From Paracoccaceae bacterium (GTDB lineage: Bacteria; Pseudomonadota; Alphaproteobacteria; Rhodobacterales; Rhodobacteraceae), in the NCBI GenBank assembly GCA_014323795.1, contig JACONK010000018.1, positions 1 through 64,000 on the forward strand: a stretch of DNA of 64,000 nucleotides. The letters run 5' to 3'. The translations under genes were made by a program, and so were the position numbers. Positions 19,265-29,966 of the stretch are shown here, in pieces. Numbering within the stretch: the stretch's first letter is position 1; every line of letters starts with the position of its first letter. Under the pieces are notes generated by a model. It had not been told where the DNA came from. It did no database searches and saw only the letters and a list, made by a program, of their open reading frames with translations.

Positions 19265-20248
19265 TCAGGGGAAAGCCTGTCCTGTCCCGCCGAATTGGTC
19301 GAGTGCAAGGCGGAACACGGCACTGTCCACATTGCCGCCGGTTGCCACAGCGATAACCACATCGCCCTGTATTTCATCGGGGTGAAAGAGTGCCGCAGCC
19401 AGGGCCACTGCCCCGCCGGGTTCAACCACGATCTTGAGCCGGTTAAAGGCAAGGGCCATGGCCCGCAATGCCTCCGCTTCGGTTACTACGAGGCCGGAAC
19501 CGCAGTGCGCCCGCATAACGGGAAAGGTGATTTTCCCCGGGCCAGGTGCAAGAATCGCGTCACACAGGGAGCCGTGCGTGCGGGTGTTTACCTCACGCCT
19601 GCCGGAAATCAGCGACCGGGCGACGTCGTCAAACCCTTCCGGTTCCACCGGGCGGGCGCACAGGTCTGACCCTTCAAGTGCCAGGGCAACCCCGCCCGTC
19701 AGACCGCCGCCGCCGCAGCAGACCAGCACATCGGCAGGCCCGCCACACACATCTTTTGTCTGTTCCAGAAGCTCCAGCCCGAGTGTCCCCTGACCGGCGA
19801 TCACCATCGGATCATCAAAGGGCCTGATCAGCGTCATATCCTCGTTCACGCGGCGGGCGACATCTTCCCGGTTTTCCGTCGCACGGTCGTAGAGCACGAC
19901 TTTGGCCCCCAGGGCCTTCGTATTTGCAATCTTCAGTGCGGGGGCGTCGGCAGGCATTACGATTATGGCAGGCACCCCTGTGGCACGGGCGGCGGCGGCA
20001 ACGCCCTGGGCGTGGTTGCCGCTGGAAAATGCCAGCACCCCTTTGGCCCGAACAGCCCCGGGCAGGGCAGAAACCGCATTCCACCCGCCGCGAAATTTGA
20101 AGGAACCGGTGTGCTGCAAACACTCCGCCTTCACCAGCACACGCCGGCCCGCGATCTCATCCAGAAACGGGGAATCGAGCATCGGCGTGACGCGGACGTG
20201 GCCTTTGATGCGGGCGGCGGCCTCCCCGATCATCGGGCGAGAGATCAT
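19265..20248 (-). CDS. PLP-dependent threonine/serine dehydratase-like enzyme
   Basis: The 327-residue protein has a fold-type II PLP core: TGSFKFRGGWNA holds the Schiff-base Lys, SSGNHAQGVA binds the phosphate group, and CCGGGGLTGG is the glycine loop. It lacks an ACT domain, so it resembles catabolic threonine or serine dehydratases or 3-hydroxyaspartate-type enzymes rather than IlvA. A second, ACT-bearing dehydratase sits at 50315. Its start overlaps the upstream haloacid-dehalogenase stop by 4 nt. Confidence 0.86.
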   Translation of the reverse strand: MISRPMIGEAAARIKGHVRVTPMLDSPFLDEIAGRRVLVKAECLQHTGSFKFRGGWNAVSALPGAVRAKGVLAFSSGNHAQGVAAAARATGVPAIIVMPADAPALKIANTKALGAKVVLYDRATENREDVARRVNEDMTLIRPFDDPMVIAGQGTLGLELLEQTKDVCGGPADVLVCCGGGGLTGGVALALEGSDLCARPVEPEGFDDVARSLISGRREVNTRTHGSLCDAILAPGPGKITFPVMRAHCGSGLVVTEAEALRAMALAFNRLKIVVEPGGAVALAAALFHPDEIQGDVVIAVATGGNVDSAVFRLALDQFGGTGQAFP

Positions 20249-20934
20249 GGAACGGAACGCGCAATGTCGGGGATGGGTGTAAGGTCAGACACCACCACGT
20301 GCGGCGTCCAGGGCAGCCGGTCCATCGGTTCCCCGGTGCGGTTTACCCAGGCAGCGTGAAAACCATAGCCCGCCGCCGCCGCATCCCACCCGTTGGAAGA
20401 AACAAACAGCACCTCACCCGGCACACAGCCGAAGCGTTTGCCAACAAGATCATAGACGAACCTGTGGGGTTTAAAGACGCCCGCGTCCGCCACGCTCAAA
20501 ACAGCGTCAAGCACGGCACCCACGCCTGCCGCCTGTACCGCACCGGCCAGCATGGCGGGTGCCCCGTTCGACAGGATCGCGGTATTGAACCCCGCGTCTT
20601 TCAGTGCCCGCAGCACTAACGGAACCTCCGCATAGGCGGCAAGTTCCTGGTAAAGTGCCAACAGGCGTTCGCGCAGGGCTGCATGACCGGAAAGGCCATG
20701 GGCCTCCAGTGCCCAATCGAGCCCGTCTTGCGTGATATCCCAGAAATCACCATGGGCATCCGCCACTGTGCGTAACCAGGTGTATTGCAGCTGCTTCAGC
20801 CGCCAGTTCTCTGCAAGTTTTTGCCAACAGGCGGCAAGATTTTCATACCCCGGTTCTTCCGCGGCTGCACGGGCGGCGGCTGCCACGTCAAACAGTGTGC
20901 CGTAGGCATCGAAGACGGCGGTTGTGACAGGCAT
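20245..20934 (-). CDS. Haloacid dehalogenase type II (L-2-haloacid dehalogenase family)
   Basis: This 229-residue HAD hydrolase has motif I FDAYGTLFD (nucleophile Asp about 9), motif II ILSNGAP, the Lys of motif III in GVFKPHRFVYD, and motif IV VSSNGWDAAAAGYGF. The SSNxWD ending is characteristic of L-2-haloacid dehalogenases. Many such genes in marine bacteria are annotated this way without tested halogenated substrates. It is the first gene of a two-gene minus-strand operon with the dehydratase. Confidence 0.9.
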   Translation of the reverse strand: MPVTTAVFDAYGTLFDVAAAARAAAEEPGYENLAACWQKLAENWRLKQLQYTWLRTVADAHGDFWDITQDGLDWALEAHGLSGHAALRERLLALYQELAAYAEVPLVLRALKDAGFNTAILSNGAPAMLAGAVQAAGVGAVLDAVLSVADAGVFKPHRFVYDLVGKRFGCVPGEVLFVSSNGWDAAAAGYGFHAAWVNRTGEPMDRLPWTPHVVVSDLTPIPDIARSVP

Positions 20935-21036
20935 GGGCTGTGTTCCCCCTTCGGTTCTACCCTGGCACGACGGAAATCCGGCGGAAACGGGAAATGTTTA
21001 CAGTTGCAGGCAGGACTCAAGGCCGCAGCCAGGATC

Positions 21037-21822
21037 CTATGTGGCACTGTTCGCCATGCCAATCACATGGTATCCGCCGTCGACATGCACGATTTCACCC
21101 GTCGTGAACGCCCCGGCATCGGACGCCAGATAAACCGCCGTTCCACCGACAGCCTCAAGCGTGGCGTTGCAGCGCATCGGGGCCGCCGCCGCCGCCGTGC
21201 GGAATGTCTTGCGCGCCCCGCCAATGGCCGCACCCGCAAGCGTTTTCATCGGCCCCGGCGAAATCGCGTTCACCCGGATGCCTTGCGGGCCGAGGTCGCT
21301 TGCCAGATATCGCACGGAGCTTTCCAATGCCGCCTTCGCCACGCCCATCACGTTGTAGTTCGGCATGACCCGGCCTGACCCCTGGAACGTCAGCGTCAGG
21401 AGCGTTCCGCCAGCGGGCATTATCGGCGCGGCGCGGCGGGCCAGATCGATCAGCGAATAACAGCTTATATCCATCGAGTTCAGAAAGTTCGCCCGGCTGG
21501 TGTTGATGAACCGGCCCGTCAGCTCTTCCTTGTCGGAATACGCCACCGCGTGCACCAGGAAATCCAGCCGGCCCCACTGCACCGCCAGTTTTTCAAACAC
21601 CGCGTCAAGCGACAATTCATCCGTTACATCCGCCGGTTCAACAATGCGCGCCCCCACACTTTCCGCCAAAGGTCGCACCCGGTGCCCCAGGTTTTCCCCC
21701 TGGTAGGTGAAGGCCAGTTCTGCCCCGGCAGCCGCACAGGCGTTGGCAATGCCCCAGGCGATGGACCGGTTGTTGGCCACGCCAATCACTAGGCCGCGCT
21801 TGCCTTCCAGTGCCGCTTCCAT
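21037..21822 (-). CDS. fabI: Enoyl-[acyl-carrier-protein] reductase (NADH)
   Basis: FabI performs the last reduction of each fatty-acid elongation cycle. The 261-residue SDR protein has the N-terminal cofactor motif LVIGVANNRSIAWGIA and the Tyr-X6-Lys active site in NYNVMGVAKAALES. The closing segment GEIVHVDGGYHVIGM matches the family. A TTG at 21828 begins a longer frame, but ATG 21822 follows a GAGGGG site 7 nt away. It is the third gene of the fabA-fabB-fabI operon, 11 nt after fabB. Confidence 0.94.
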   Translation of the reverse strand: MEAALEGKRGLVIGVANNRSIAWGIANACAAAGAELAFTYQGENLGHRVRPLAESVGARIVEPADVTDELSLDAVFEKLAVQWGRLDFLVHAVAYSDKEELTGRFINTSRANFLNSMDISCYSLIDLARRAAPIMPAGGTLLTLTFQGSGRVMPNYNVMGVAKAALESSVRYLASDLGPQGIRVNAISPGPMKTLAGAAIGGARKTFRTAAAAAPMRCNATLEAVGGTAVYLASDAGAFTTGEIVHVDGGYHVIGMANSAT

Positions 21823-21833
21823 GGTCAATCCCC

Positions 21834-23069
21834 TCAGCCGTTGAATTTGGACAGCAGCATCGACCCGTTGGTGCCGCCAAAGCCGAAACTGTTGGTCATC
21901 ACCGTATCCAGACCGGCGTTTTCATGCGTGGCGGTGGCAATTTCACCCGCATGGAGGGCCGGGTCAGGTGTCTCTACATTAATCGATGGCGCGATAAAGT
22001 CATTATCGAGCATCAGCAGGCAAAAGATTACCTCCTGTGCACCGGCCGCGCCCTGGGCATGGCCGGTCATGGATTTGGTGGAACTGACGGGCGGCTGCGG
22101 TTCTGCCCGGTCAGCGAAGGCCCGGCGCACGGCTTCAACCTCGCCTATATCACCCACGGGGGTGGAGGTGCCGTGCGCGTTGATGTAGCTGACAGCCCGG
22201 CCTTCCGGCAGGGTCGACAGGGCCAGGCGCATCGCCCGTTCGCCGCCTGCGCCGGACGGTACCACCATATCATGGCCGTCGCTGGTTGCGCCAAAGCCTG
22301 TGACCTCCGCATAAATCCTGGCCCTGCGCGCCCGGGCATGTTCCAGGCTTTCCAGCACGACAATCCCGCCGCCGCCGCCGATGACAAATCCGTCGCGGTT
22401 CGCATCAAAGGCACGGGAGGCCCGTGCCGGCGTGTCGTTATAGCCGGAACTCAGGGCTCCCATCGCGTCAAACAGGCACGACAGCGTCCAGTCAATCTCC
22501 TCCCCGCCGCCGGCGAACATCACGTCCTGCTTGCCTATCATAATCTGCTCCGCCGCGGATCCGATGCAGTGCAGCGAGGTAGAACAGGCCGAGGTGATCG
22601 AATAGTTGATGCCCTTGATCCTGAACGCCGTCGCGAGGTTCGCACTGACGGTGGACGACATGCACTTCGGCACGGCAAACGGCCCGATCCGCCGGGGCGC
22701 ACCCTTTTCCAGTGCTGTCTGATGGGCGGCCAGCATCGCGCTGGTGGACGGCCCGCCGGAACCCGCGATCAGCCCGGTGCGGATGTTTGATACCAGGTTT
22801 TCGGCCAGCCCGGCATCGGCAATCGCCTGTTCCATCGCCAGACAGGCATACCCGGCCCCGGGCCCCATAAACCGCAGGGTGCGTTTATCAATATGGTCAG
22901 CAAGGTTGATATCAACGGCACCGTGCACCTGGCTGCGGAAACCGTGCTTAATATAGTCGGGTGCCGCAACGACACCGGACCGGCCTGCCCTGAGTGCCGC
23001 GGTAACCGCAGCGGCATCCTGACCGATGGAAGAGATAATCCCCAGACCCGTGACAACGACCCGGTGCAT
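21834..23069 (-). CDS. fabB: 3-oxoacyl-[acyl-carrier-protein] synthase I
   Basis: A 411-residue beta-ketoacyl synthase with the catalytic triad: Cys in [12 protein letters not shown], His in [11 protein letters not shown], and Lys/His in [14 protein letters not shown]. FabB with FabA is the anaerobic route to unsaturated fatty acids. The start at 23069 follows AGGAG with a 6-nt gap. The longer frame to 23114 overlaps the end of fabA and is not needed. The length and the partner genes identify it as FabB rather than FabF. Confidence 0.94.
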   Translation of the reverse strand: MHRVVVTGLGIISSIGQDAAAVTAALRAGRSGVVAAPDYIKHGFRSQVHGAVDINLADHIDKRTLRFMGPGAGYACLAMEQAIADAGLAENLVSNIRTGLIAGSGGPSTSAMLAAHQTALEKGAPRRIGPFAVPKCMSSTVSANLATAFRIKGINYSITSACSTSLHCIGSAAEQIMIGKQDVMFAGGGEEIDWTLSCLFDAMGALSSGYNDTPARASRAFDANRDGFVIGGGGGIVVLESLEHARARRARIYAEVTGFGATSDGHDMVVPSGAGGERAMRLALSTLPEGRAVSYINAHGTSTPVGDIGEVEAVRRAFADRAEPQPPVSSTKSMTGHAQGAAGAQEVIFCLLMLDNDFIAPSINVETPDPALHAGEIATATHENAGLDTVMTNSFGFGGTNGSMLLSKFNG

Positions 23070-23094
23070 AGGCGGCTCCTGCTTTCCCGCGCGG

Positions 23095-23604
23095 TCAGTT
23101 TTCAGACAGCGCAACCTTCATATCCCTGACATGATAGATGGTTTCGCCATCCGCTTCCACCCGTCCGTCGGCGACGCCCATCTTCAGGCGCCGGTTATGG
23201 ACAACCCTGGTGAACTCCACAAAGTAGCGGAGCAGCCTGCGGTCCGGGCGGACCATTCCGGTCAGCTTCATTTCACCGACGCCGCACGCATAGCCACGGC
23301 CTGTCCACTGGCGCCATCCGAGGTTGAAGCCTGTCAGCTGCCACAGGCCATCGAGCCCCAGGCACCCGGGCATGATCGGGTTGTTCGGGAAATGGCAGGG
23401 AAAGAACCAGAGGTCGGGTCTGATATCAAACTCCGCCAGGATATGACCCTTGCCATGGGCACCGCCGTCTTCCGATACTTCGGTAATCCGGTCCATCATC
23501 AGCATGGGCGGTTCCGGCAATTGCGGATTGCCCGGGCCAAACAGCTCCCCCCTGGCACAGGCAAGCAGTGCCAGTTTATCAAACCTCGTTTGTTTTAGTG
23601 CCAT
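23095..23604 (-). CDS. fabA: 3-hydroxydecanoyl-ACP dehydratase / isomerase
   Basis: FabA dehydrates 3-hydroxydecanoyl-ACP and isomerises the trans-2 to the cis-3 double bond, opening the unsaturated branch. The 169-residue protein has the hot-dog-fold active site [14 protein letters not shown] (His) and the Asp of [12 protein letters not shown]. The start at 23604 is set by the GGAGG site 8 nt away. The frame extends to 23847 but without similarity. It is the first gene of the fabABI operon and diverges from the irr remnant, an arrangement typical of Rhodobacterales. Confidence 0.95.
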   Translation of the reverse strand: MALKQTRFDKLALLACARGELFGPGNPQLPEPPMLMMDRITEVSEDGGAHGKGHILAEFDIRPDLWFFPCHFPNNPIMPGCLGLDGLWQLTGFNLGWRQWTGRGYACGVGEMKLTGMVRPDRRLLRYFVEFTRVVHNRRLKMGVADGRVEADGETIYHVRDMKVALSEN

Positions 23605-23839
23605 AAAACCGCCTCCGGTTTGTATTTTTATCCCCGGGCATCTAGCATCCCCGCGGCCAGGCAGGCAAGGGGCACCGCCGGGCCTGGACCTGTTTTGTCG
23701 GAAAAACGCGGCCACGGCCGCCAGCAAATATCTGCAACAGCACCACAGCCGCACCGCCCACTGCGTTTTCGGGTTTGGAAATCCCCGCAAATCAGACATA
23801 AGCGCAAGAAGATACACCAACCCTGCCCCAAGAGGCCTG

Positions 23840-24352
23840 ATGGGCAAGACGAGCGAAACAATCGCCCGGGATCGGCTGTGTGCCGCAGCCGTGCGTCCGA
23901 CGCGCCGGCGGCTGGACCGTGCCGAATTGCTGGTGGGTGACGGCTGTCACCGCCACGTAATTTCGGAAAGCCTTTACGCTGCCGCCTGGCGGAACGGCGT
24001 GCCGGTTTCCCTGGCGACCGTATACAATACCCCGCGCACATTCTGCGCCACCGGGGTGCTGCCGGAAATCAGGGTCGATACGGCGCAATCCTGTTTTGAT
24101 ACGTGCATTGATGAACATCCCCGCTATTTTTTGGGGAAAACCGGTTAACTGGCCGACGCACCCCGCAACGCTGTTGCCTTCGCACGGGAACCGATTATCC
24201 CGGAGGGAACTGAAATTGCCAGGGTTGATGTGGTCATCCGCCTGGCGGACAACGCGGAACAGGCCCGTTTTGACGCCTCAAAAACCGGCCGGAACCGCCA
24301 GCAGTTCAGCCGGCGGCTCAACCACAGATACCCCGCCGCAGGGAAGCGATAA
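23840..24352 (+). pseudogene. irr: Broken Irr-type Fur-family iron-response regulator
   Basis: The first part reads as an Irr/Fur DNA-binding domain: [29 protein letters not shown] and VPVSLATVYNT. The frame then stops at 24148, shortly after CIDEHPRYFLGK. The family C-terminus continues in other frames: EPIIPEGTEIARVDVVIRLA is readable from about 24190 to 24250, up to a stop at 24350-24352. At least two frame changes lie near 24130-24160. The His-rich haem/metal segment is also altered (EHPRY where HHHFF is usual). The place beside fabA supports the identity. The product is probably non-functional. Confidence 0.85.
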
Positions 24353-24362
24353 GGGGCCCTGT

Positions 24363-25283
24363 TCAGGCCCGCGGCGGCAAAAGTTCCGCATGGTCGTATT
24401 GCGGCAGGAAAAACCCGCGCCGTTTCGGGACAGGGCGGGCGCGGCGGCTGTCACGGAACAGATCATTGGAAACGATAATCGCCTTGCGCTGTTCGGCCAG
24501 TTCAACGATTCTTCGGTCCGCGACAGTTCCCGATGGCACGATTTCAACGTCAACGGCATCGCTCAGTGCTGCGGCCAGTGCCGCCTTATCCGTGTGTCTG
24601 CCTGCAACCTTGTGGCCGATGCTGGCGTCAAATACGACGACAGGCGTTACGCCCTCCTGCTTCAAAAGATGCAGGATTGCCTTGACAGTGTCCAGACTGG
24701 CAGAATCTTCGCCCTCTTCATTGCCCCAATGCTCGACGTTTAAGCAGTCAACGACATCGGCAATCGCGTTCAACAGTTCCGGGGCACCGGCACCGCCCCA
24801 GTGCGCGACGTTTGAGCCGTCAACGACGGCCATCCGATCATTCCAGCGTATGGGGGATGTATCAACCTGCCGTTCAGGGATGGCTTCACCGGCCATGGCT
24901 TCCCAGGTTGTGACCTTCCGGGTTCTGTAATAGGGATTGCCTTTGGGCCCGGTCCCCGCCCGATATGTTCCGTCGCGCAGGGTATAGTTCAGTTTTGTCA
25001 GGACATTGGCCTTTTTAAATTTTTCCGCCGCCCACCCGCGCAGCTGCGGTTCCGCTGCACTTTGCTTGTGACGCTTGCAGCTCACCCAGCCCAGTTCTCT
25101 CACGTGATAGCCTCGGACACTGGAAGTGCGCGTGATCTCAAAGATCGCACCCCGTGCGACCAGATCCTCTGTTGCGGTGCGGGCACGCTCTATTGCACGG
25201 CGTCTTAACCGGGTAGGGTTGTTCGCCACCCACGCCACGGCACCCACTATTAGAGCAGAGATTACAATCCACTCCATGGCCAT
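24363..25283 (-). CDS. NYN-domain (Zc3h12a-like) ribonuclease, membrane-anchored
   Basis: The 306-residue protein starts with a membrane segment (WIVISALIVGAVAWVA) and ends in a PIN-like NYN nuclease domain from about residue 150. The acidic active-site residues are visible in AVVDGSNVAHWGG, VVVFDASIGH, SGTVADRRIVELA and AIIVSNDLFRD. Related domains cleave RNA. The cytoplasmic target is unknown. ATG 25283 is preferred to the longer frame because GGAGG lies 7 nt before it. It converges on the irr remnant. Confidence 0.82.
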   Translation of the reverse strand: MAMEWIVISALIVGAVAWVANNPTRLRRRAIERARTATEDLVARGAIFEITRTSSVRGYHVRELGWVSCKRHKQSAAEPQLRGWAAEKFKKANVLTKLNYTLRDGTYRAGTGPKGNPYYRTRKVTTWEAMAGEAIPERQVDTSPIRWNDRMAVVDGSNVAHWGGAGAPELLNAIADVVDCLNVEHWGNEEGEDSASLDTVKAILHLLKQEGVTPVVVFDASIGHKVAGRHTDKAALAAALSDAVDVEIVPSGTVADRRIVELAEQRKAIIVSNDLFRDSRRARPVPKRRGFFLPQYDHAELLPPRA

Positions 25284-25516
25284 AGCCAGCCCTCCAACGC
25301 TAACCCGCTTTTCCCTTGGGGTATACGGCATCGGATGTCAACACCCCTCCAACGACATTTCAACAGCCTTTCCACAGCCCTTCAACGGCCTTTTCAGGCC
25401 CTGCACCGGGCGGGCCGGCTTCCGGATTCCTGGCACGGTGTGGCGCGGCGGGCTTGGCAAGCCCGGTCAGGCGGGCTATGCCCTGCACCGGAACCAAAAC
25501 CAGGCAGGGGGTAACC

Positions 25517-26854
25517 GTGACCGGGGCAAGGAAACTTTTCATAAAGACATACGGCTGCCAGATGAACGTCTATGACAGTGCGCGCATGGCACAGGCCCTT
25601 GAATCCGGCGGGTATGAAACCACATCCCGCCCGGAAGATGCGGATATGATCCTGCTCAACACCTGCCACATCCGCGAAAAAGCGGCAGAAAAAATGTATT
25701 CGGAGCTCGGCCGGCTCAAACCCCTGCGCACGAAAAGGCCGGACCTGAAAATAGGCGTTGCCGGATGCGTCGCCCAAGCGGAGGGGGAGGAGATCTTCCG
25801 CCGCCAGCCCATGGTGGACCTGGTCGTTGGCCCGCAGGCCTATCACCGGCTGCCTGCCATGGCACAGGCTGCCGGTGCGGGCAAAAAGATGCTGGATACC
25901 GAATTCCCCCGGGAAGATAAATTTGATCACCTGCCAAAACCATCGGCAGGGCGGCGCGCACCGGCGGCGTTTCTGACAGTGCAGGAAGGCTGTGACAAAT
26001 TCTGCACCTTTTGCGTGGTGCCTTACACCCGCGGGGCAGAGGCATCGCGCCCGGCCCCCCGGATCCTGGCAGAGGCACGCGATCTGGTCGCCCGCGGCGC
26101 GGTGGAAATCACGCTGCTTGGCCAGAACGTGAACGCCTGGCAGGGTGCGGCGGATGACGGCCCGTGGAACCTGGCAAAACTGATCCGGGAACTGTCCCGA
26201 ATCGACGGGTTGGAACGTATCCGCTTCACCACATCCCACCCCAACGACATGGATGAAGAGCTGATCGCCGCCCACGGGGAATGCGAAAAGCTAATGCCCT
26301 ATCTGCACCTGCCGGTGCAGGCCGGGTCCGACAGGATCCTGAAAGCCATGAACCGCAGGCACACCGCACAAGGCTACCTGCGGCTGATTGAACGCATCCG
26401 CGCCGTGCGCCCGGACATCGCCCTGTCCGGTGATTTTATCGTGGGCTTTCCGGGCGAAACGGCGGAAGATTTTGAAGCCACACTCGCGCTTTGCAAAGAG
26501 GTGCGCTACGCGGCGGCATTTTCTTTCAAATACTCCGCACGGCCCGGTACGCCCGCCGCCGACCGCACCCAGGTGGATGAGGATGAAAAGAAAGAACGGC
26601 TCACCCGCCTGCAGGCACTTCTGGCCCGGCATCAGGCCGAATTTCAGCAGGCCCAGGTCGGCCGCACCCTGAAGGTTCTTGTGGAAAAACCCGGGCGCAA
26701 GCCGGGCCAGATGGCCGGCAAATCCGAATATCTGCACGCGGTCCATATGCCGGCAGATACGGGCACCCTGGGCAGGGTCGTGTCAGCCCGCATCCTGGCA
26801 AGTGAACGGAATTCCCTGTCAGCAGAACCGATCAGCGGCTGCGCAGATTCCTGA
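25517..26854 (+). CDS. miaB: tRNA-2-methylthio-N6-isopentenyladenosine methylthiotransferase
   Basis: MiaB adds the 2-methylthio group to A37 of tRNAs. The 445-residue protein has the three N-terminal cluster cysteines ([23 protein letters not shown]), the radical SAM motif [17 protein letters not shown], and a C-terminal TRAM domain ([24 protein letters not shown]). The GTG at 25517 follows AGGGGG with a 6-nt gap and gives the family length. The open frame upstream to 25316 is Pro/Thr-rich noise. Confidence 0.94.
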   Translation: MTGARKLFIKTYGCQMNVYDSARMAQALESGGYETTSRPEDADMILLNTCHIREKAAEKMYSELGRLKPLRTKRPDLKIGVAGCVAQAEGEEIFRRQPMVDLVVGPQAYHRLPAMAQAAGAGKKMLDTEFPREDKFDHLPKPSAGRRAPAAFLTVQEGCDKFCTFCVVPYTRGAEASRPAPRILAEARDLVARGAVEITLLGQNVNAWQGAADDGPWNLAKLIRELSRIDGLERIRFTTSHPNDMDEELIAAHGECEKLMPYLHLPVQAGSDRILKAMNRRHTAQGYLRLIERIRAVRPDIALSGDFIVGFPGETAEDFEATLALCKEVRYAAAFSFKYSARPGTPAADRTQVDEDEKKERLTRLQALLARHQAEFQQAQVGRTLKVLVEKPGRKPGQMAGKSEYLHAVHMPADTGTLGRVVSARILASERNSLSAEPISGCADS

Positions 26855-26933
26855 AAACCCCGAAAGTCAACGGCAATGGAATACGGTGGATAGTCCTGCT
26901 CCGCCTGCGGGTCGTTGTGTGCAGCGCGGTGGC

Positions 26934-27851
26934 TCATGTGCGGCTGATTTCTTCCATGTCAAAGGGTGTGGTTTGATATATCTCGTTGATCCAGTTGCCG
27001 TAAAGCAGGTGCCCATGGCTGCGCCAGCGATCCTGCGGCGGCCGGGACGGGTCGTCGTCCGGGTAGTAGTTTATCGGCACATTGGTCGGTGTGCCGTTGG
27101 CCACGTCGCGGTCGTATTCCTGTTTCAGGGTGCCGCGGTCGTACTCGAAATGATTAAAGACGCAGATTGCCCGATGAGCAGGATCCTCCACAAGACATGG
27201 CCCCGTGTCCGGGGATGCGAGCAGCGTATTCAATCCCGCCGCATCCAGATCAGCCTGCGTATTTTCCGTCCATCGGCTGACCGGAACCACAAGATCGTCG
27301 GAAAACCCGCGCAGATAGGGTGAACCATCGTCCGTGCGCTGATGCCGGAAACAGCCAAATGCCTTGGCGTCCAGCATGTGCTTGTCGATCCCGTGTAGTA
27401 CATAAAGCATCGCCATCGCCCCCCAGCAGACCCCGACGGTGGCATGCACGTTCGTCTGCGTCCAGGCGATCACCTCCTGCATCTCGTCCCAGTAGATGAC
27501 CTCTTCGAACGGCAGATGCTCAATCGGTGCGCCAGTGATGATCAGCCCGTCAAACCGTCGCGCCCTGGCCTCCTGAAAAGTGATGTAGAAGGCCTCCATA
27601 TGATCGGCGGAAGTATTCCTTGACCTATGTTCCGTCATGCGGATGAGCGTCAGGTCAATCTGCAAAGGCGTGGCCCCGATCAGGCGCGCAAACTGCGTTT
27701 CCGTCATAATCTTCTTGGGCATCAGGTTCAAAAGCCCGATCTGCAGCGGTCGGATATCCTGCCGGGCTGCCCGGTTTGCGCCCATGACCATGACACCTTC
27801 GGAAGAAAGCGTTTCAAACGCGGGCAGGGTTTCGGGGATTTTTATGGGCAT
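26934..27851 (-). CDS. metA: Homoserine O-acyltransferase (MetA family)
   Basis: The first committed step of methionine synthesis: acylation of homoserine by succinyl- or acetyl-CoA. The 305-residue protein shows the family landmarks [34 protein letters not shown], the nucleophile Cys in [10 protein letters not shown], and His/Glu in CVFNHFEYD. Which acyl-CoA it uses depends on a residue in the active site that I cannot assign safely. It lies 5 nt after the P-loop gene, so no riboswitch leader fits directly before it. Confidence 0.93.
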   Translation of the reverse strand: MPIKIPETLPAFETLSSEGVMVMGANRAARQDIRPLQIGLLNLMPKKIMTETQFARLIGATPLQIDLTLIRMTEHRSRNTSADHMEAFYITFQEARARRFDGLIITGAPIEHLPFEEVIYWDEMQEVIAWTQTNVHATVGVCWGAMAMLYVLHGIDKHMLDAKAFGCFRHQRTDDGSPYLRGFSDDLVVPVSRWTENTQADLDAAGLNTLLASPDTGPCLVEDPAHRAICVFNHFEYDRGTLKQEYDRDVANGTPTNVPINYYPDDDPSRPPQDRWRSHGHLLYGNWINEIYQTTPFDMEEISRT

Positions 27852-27856
27852 GGGAG

Positions 27857-28696
27857 TCAGGCAAAAGCGTCGGCAATTATACGGGTGAAATCGTCTGCAC
27901 TTTCCATATTTTCAAGGGCTGTTACCGGGACCGTGATGCCCCAGCGGTTGGCAATCGCCCGATAGCGTGGCAGCCGATGGTCCAGCAGGCGCTGATAGCC
28001 CCAAAGGATGAAGGCATCCGGGTCCACATCACCCCTTTCCGCCGTGTATTCACCCCAAAGCTCTTTCAGGAACGCCTCTTGGTAGTACATCGGTTTCGGT
28101 GCCTTTGAAAAGCGTGCGACCAGGGCTTCCACATGGGCCTCCGTACCTTCAATCCACACTGGCAGCAGGTGTGGTGTGAGTGCCTCCATCACCGGGTCGG
28201 CGTCGGCTTTGGGGTCAATCACCTCCACCATCGAACCGGACGTGTCGCAGATGAAATGGTCATAACCGTAAATCCTCGCTGCCCGGTCGATGAAATGCGG
28301 CGTATCTGCCATGGCCGATATCTCTGCCAGGCGGTGCTGGCGCTGGCGGCGCAGGTAATGCTCAAACAGAATCCCGCCCCTGGCCGGATCACCCGGCTTG
28401 CCGAGGTAGGTTGACAGCGGCTCCAGATTATCAAACGTGATATTCGATCCTATGTAAATTGAATCTGATCGCAAGAGTTCGGCGAGATACGCGTTCTTCA
28501 TCGCCTCCGCCTTGAAGTTATCGACGATGTGCTCTCCCATATACCGTGTGCCGATGCGGTAATCGACGGAGTAATGGAACCACCCGGCCTCCCGCAGGAG
28601 GCCCGATACCCAGGTCTTGCCAAGACCCGACATCCCAAACAGCATCACCCGCTTTTGCGGGGCCTTGAGCCAGTTATCAGCGGTAGCATAGAGCAT
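27857..28696 (-). CDS. P-loop NTPase of unknown function
   Basis: A protein of about 279 residues with one clear Walker A motif, [14 protein letters not shown], near residue 20. A kinase-like layout follows ([29 protein letters not shown]). The rest is conserved-looking but not a family I can name. A GTG at 28699 and the ATG at 28696 are adjacent start choices. It is the first gene of an apparent operon with metA. Confidence 0.75.
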   Translation of the reverse strand: MLYATADNWLKAPQKRVMLFGMSGLGKTWVSGLLREAGWFHYSVDYRIGTRYMGEHIVDNFKAEAMKNAYLAELLRSDSIYIGSNITFDNLEPLSTYLGKPGDPARGGILFEHYLRRQRQHRLAEISAMADTPHFIDRAARIYGYDHFICDTSGSMVEVIDPKADADPVMEALTPHLLPVWIEGTEAHVEALVARFSKAPKPMYYQEAFLKELWGEYTAERGDVDPDAFILWGYQRLLDHRLPRYRAIANRWGITVPVTALENMESADDFTRIIADAFA

Positions 28697-29084
28697 CACG
28701 GGCGTCCGGTTCCAAAGGGTGCGGCGGTGCTATCGGATAGGGTTGCGTGGGGCAGGGCGCGAGCAGACTTGCACAATGCACCCATATGGTAAACCAGCCC
28801 CGCGATTGTTGACGGCAGATGTCTGCATTAGCCTCCGCCCCGAATCGGGTTTGACGCGAAACAATGGAAGATACCTTCGAATCCGGGATTGTCGTTCAGC
28901 ACAATTCCAGGCGCAGCGATGACAATTTGGCCAAAGACATTTGCGGCGCACTGCCAGGGCCGGAGGCCAGGTATTCCGCAGCGTCTTCCAATATCGCGCT
29001 GAAATATCATATAAAACAGCGGGTTGATTTCTTATACAGCCTTCCACATCGCCCGGTTCTACGTGAAACGCGGCAGCCCCGAAA
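28697..29084. other. Gene-poor spacer (about 390 nt)
   Basis: No coding frame here has a ribosome site or a known family. The weak minus-strand frame near 28730-29116 is Arg/Cys-rich and runs into the EamA gene. It would hold the promoter of the P-loop/metA operon. Confidence 0.45.
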
Positions 29085-29966
29085 TCACGCATTTGCAGGT
29101 TTGCGGCTTTCTGCACGGATATTCATCCAGTTTGCTGCAAAGACAATTGCCGCGCCGATGAAGATGCCGGCCACAAGAGGCTCATCGTAGAATATCCAGG
29201 CCACCACTGCGACAAGGGGCAGACGCAGAAAATCCAGCGGGGCTACTATGGTCGCGGGTGCCAGCTTCAGGGCTGTAGTAATGCAGTAATGCGCCAGGAG
29301 CCCGCACACCCCCACTACTATCAGCCAGCCGATCGTGTCTGATTGGGGCAGGGCGATAGTGCTGTCAAAACCCGCGCAGACCACCCCGAAGATGCCCTGG
29401 ATCACAGTCAGCCAGAAAAGGATGCATGTCGTCGTCTCTGTCTGCCCCAGTTTCTTGGTGGAAAGTGTTGTCAGGGCAAAACAGACCGCGCAGGCGGCGG
29501 CGGCAAAGGTGGCAAAGCTCAGCGGTGCGGATTCAGGCTGCGCCACGATCAGGATACCGATGAACCCAAGCCCGAAAGCCAGGATACGCGTACGCGTCAT
29601 CGCCTCCCCCAACAGGAAGGGCGCCAGGACGGCAACCCACAGGGGATTGGTAAATTCGATAGCAAAAAGTTGCGACAGCGGGATGAAAACGAGCGCATAA
29701 AACCACAGGTTCTGTCCGGTGAAATGCGCCAGGTTGCGCAGGGTGTGCAACCCCAGGCGGGCAGCGCGGATGGTGCCAAGCGTACCCGCAAACGCACCGA
29801 GACAAACCACAACGAACACCCCGACAAAAGAACGGTACATCATGATTTCAAACGTGTCGTGAATTTCAGACAGTTCCCGCCCGGCGACGGCCATCAGTGT
29901 AAAACCAGCCATCGCACCAACCATGAATCCCGCAGCCTTCAGCGGTTGTGATTGAACCTCAGTCAT
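29085..29966 (-). CDS. EamA/DMT-family transporter
   Basis: The 293-residue protein is almost wholly hydrophobic and has ten predicted membrane segments in two EamA repeats, e.g. AAGFMVGAMAGFTLMAVAG at the N-terminus, and ATIVAPLDFLRLPLVAVVAW near the C-terminus. The YALVFIPLSQLFAIEFTNPL stretch is the usual end of the first repeat. DMT transporters export or import small metabolites, and this one's substrate cannot be predicted. The gene stands alone on the minus strand. Confidence 0.88.
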   Translation of the reverse strand: MTEVQSQPLKAAGFMVGAMAGFTLMAVAGRELSEIHDTFEIMMYRSFVGVFVVVCLGAFAGTLGTIRAARLGLHTLRNLAHFTGQNLWFYALVFIPLSQLFAIEFTNPLWVAVLAPFLLGEAMTRTRILAFGLGFIGILIVAQPESAPLSFATFAAAACAVCFALTTLSTKKLGQTETTTCILFWLTVIQGIFGVVCAGFDSTIALPQSDTIGWLIVVGVCGLLAHYCITTALKLAPATIVAPLDFLRLPLVAVVAWIFYDEPLVAGIFIGAAIVFAANWMNIRAESRKPANA

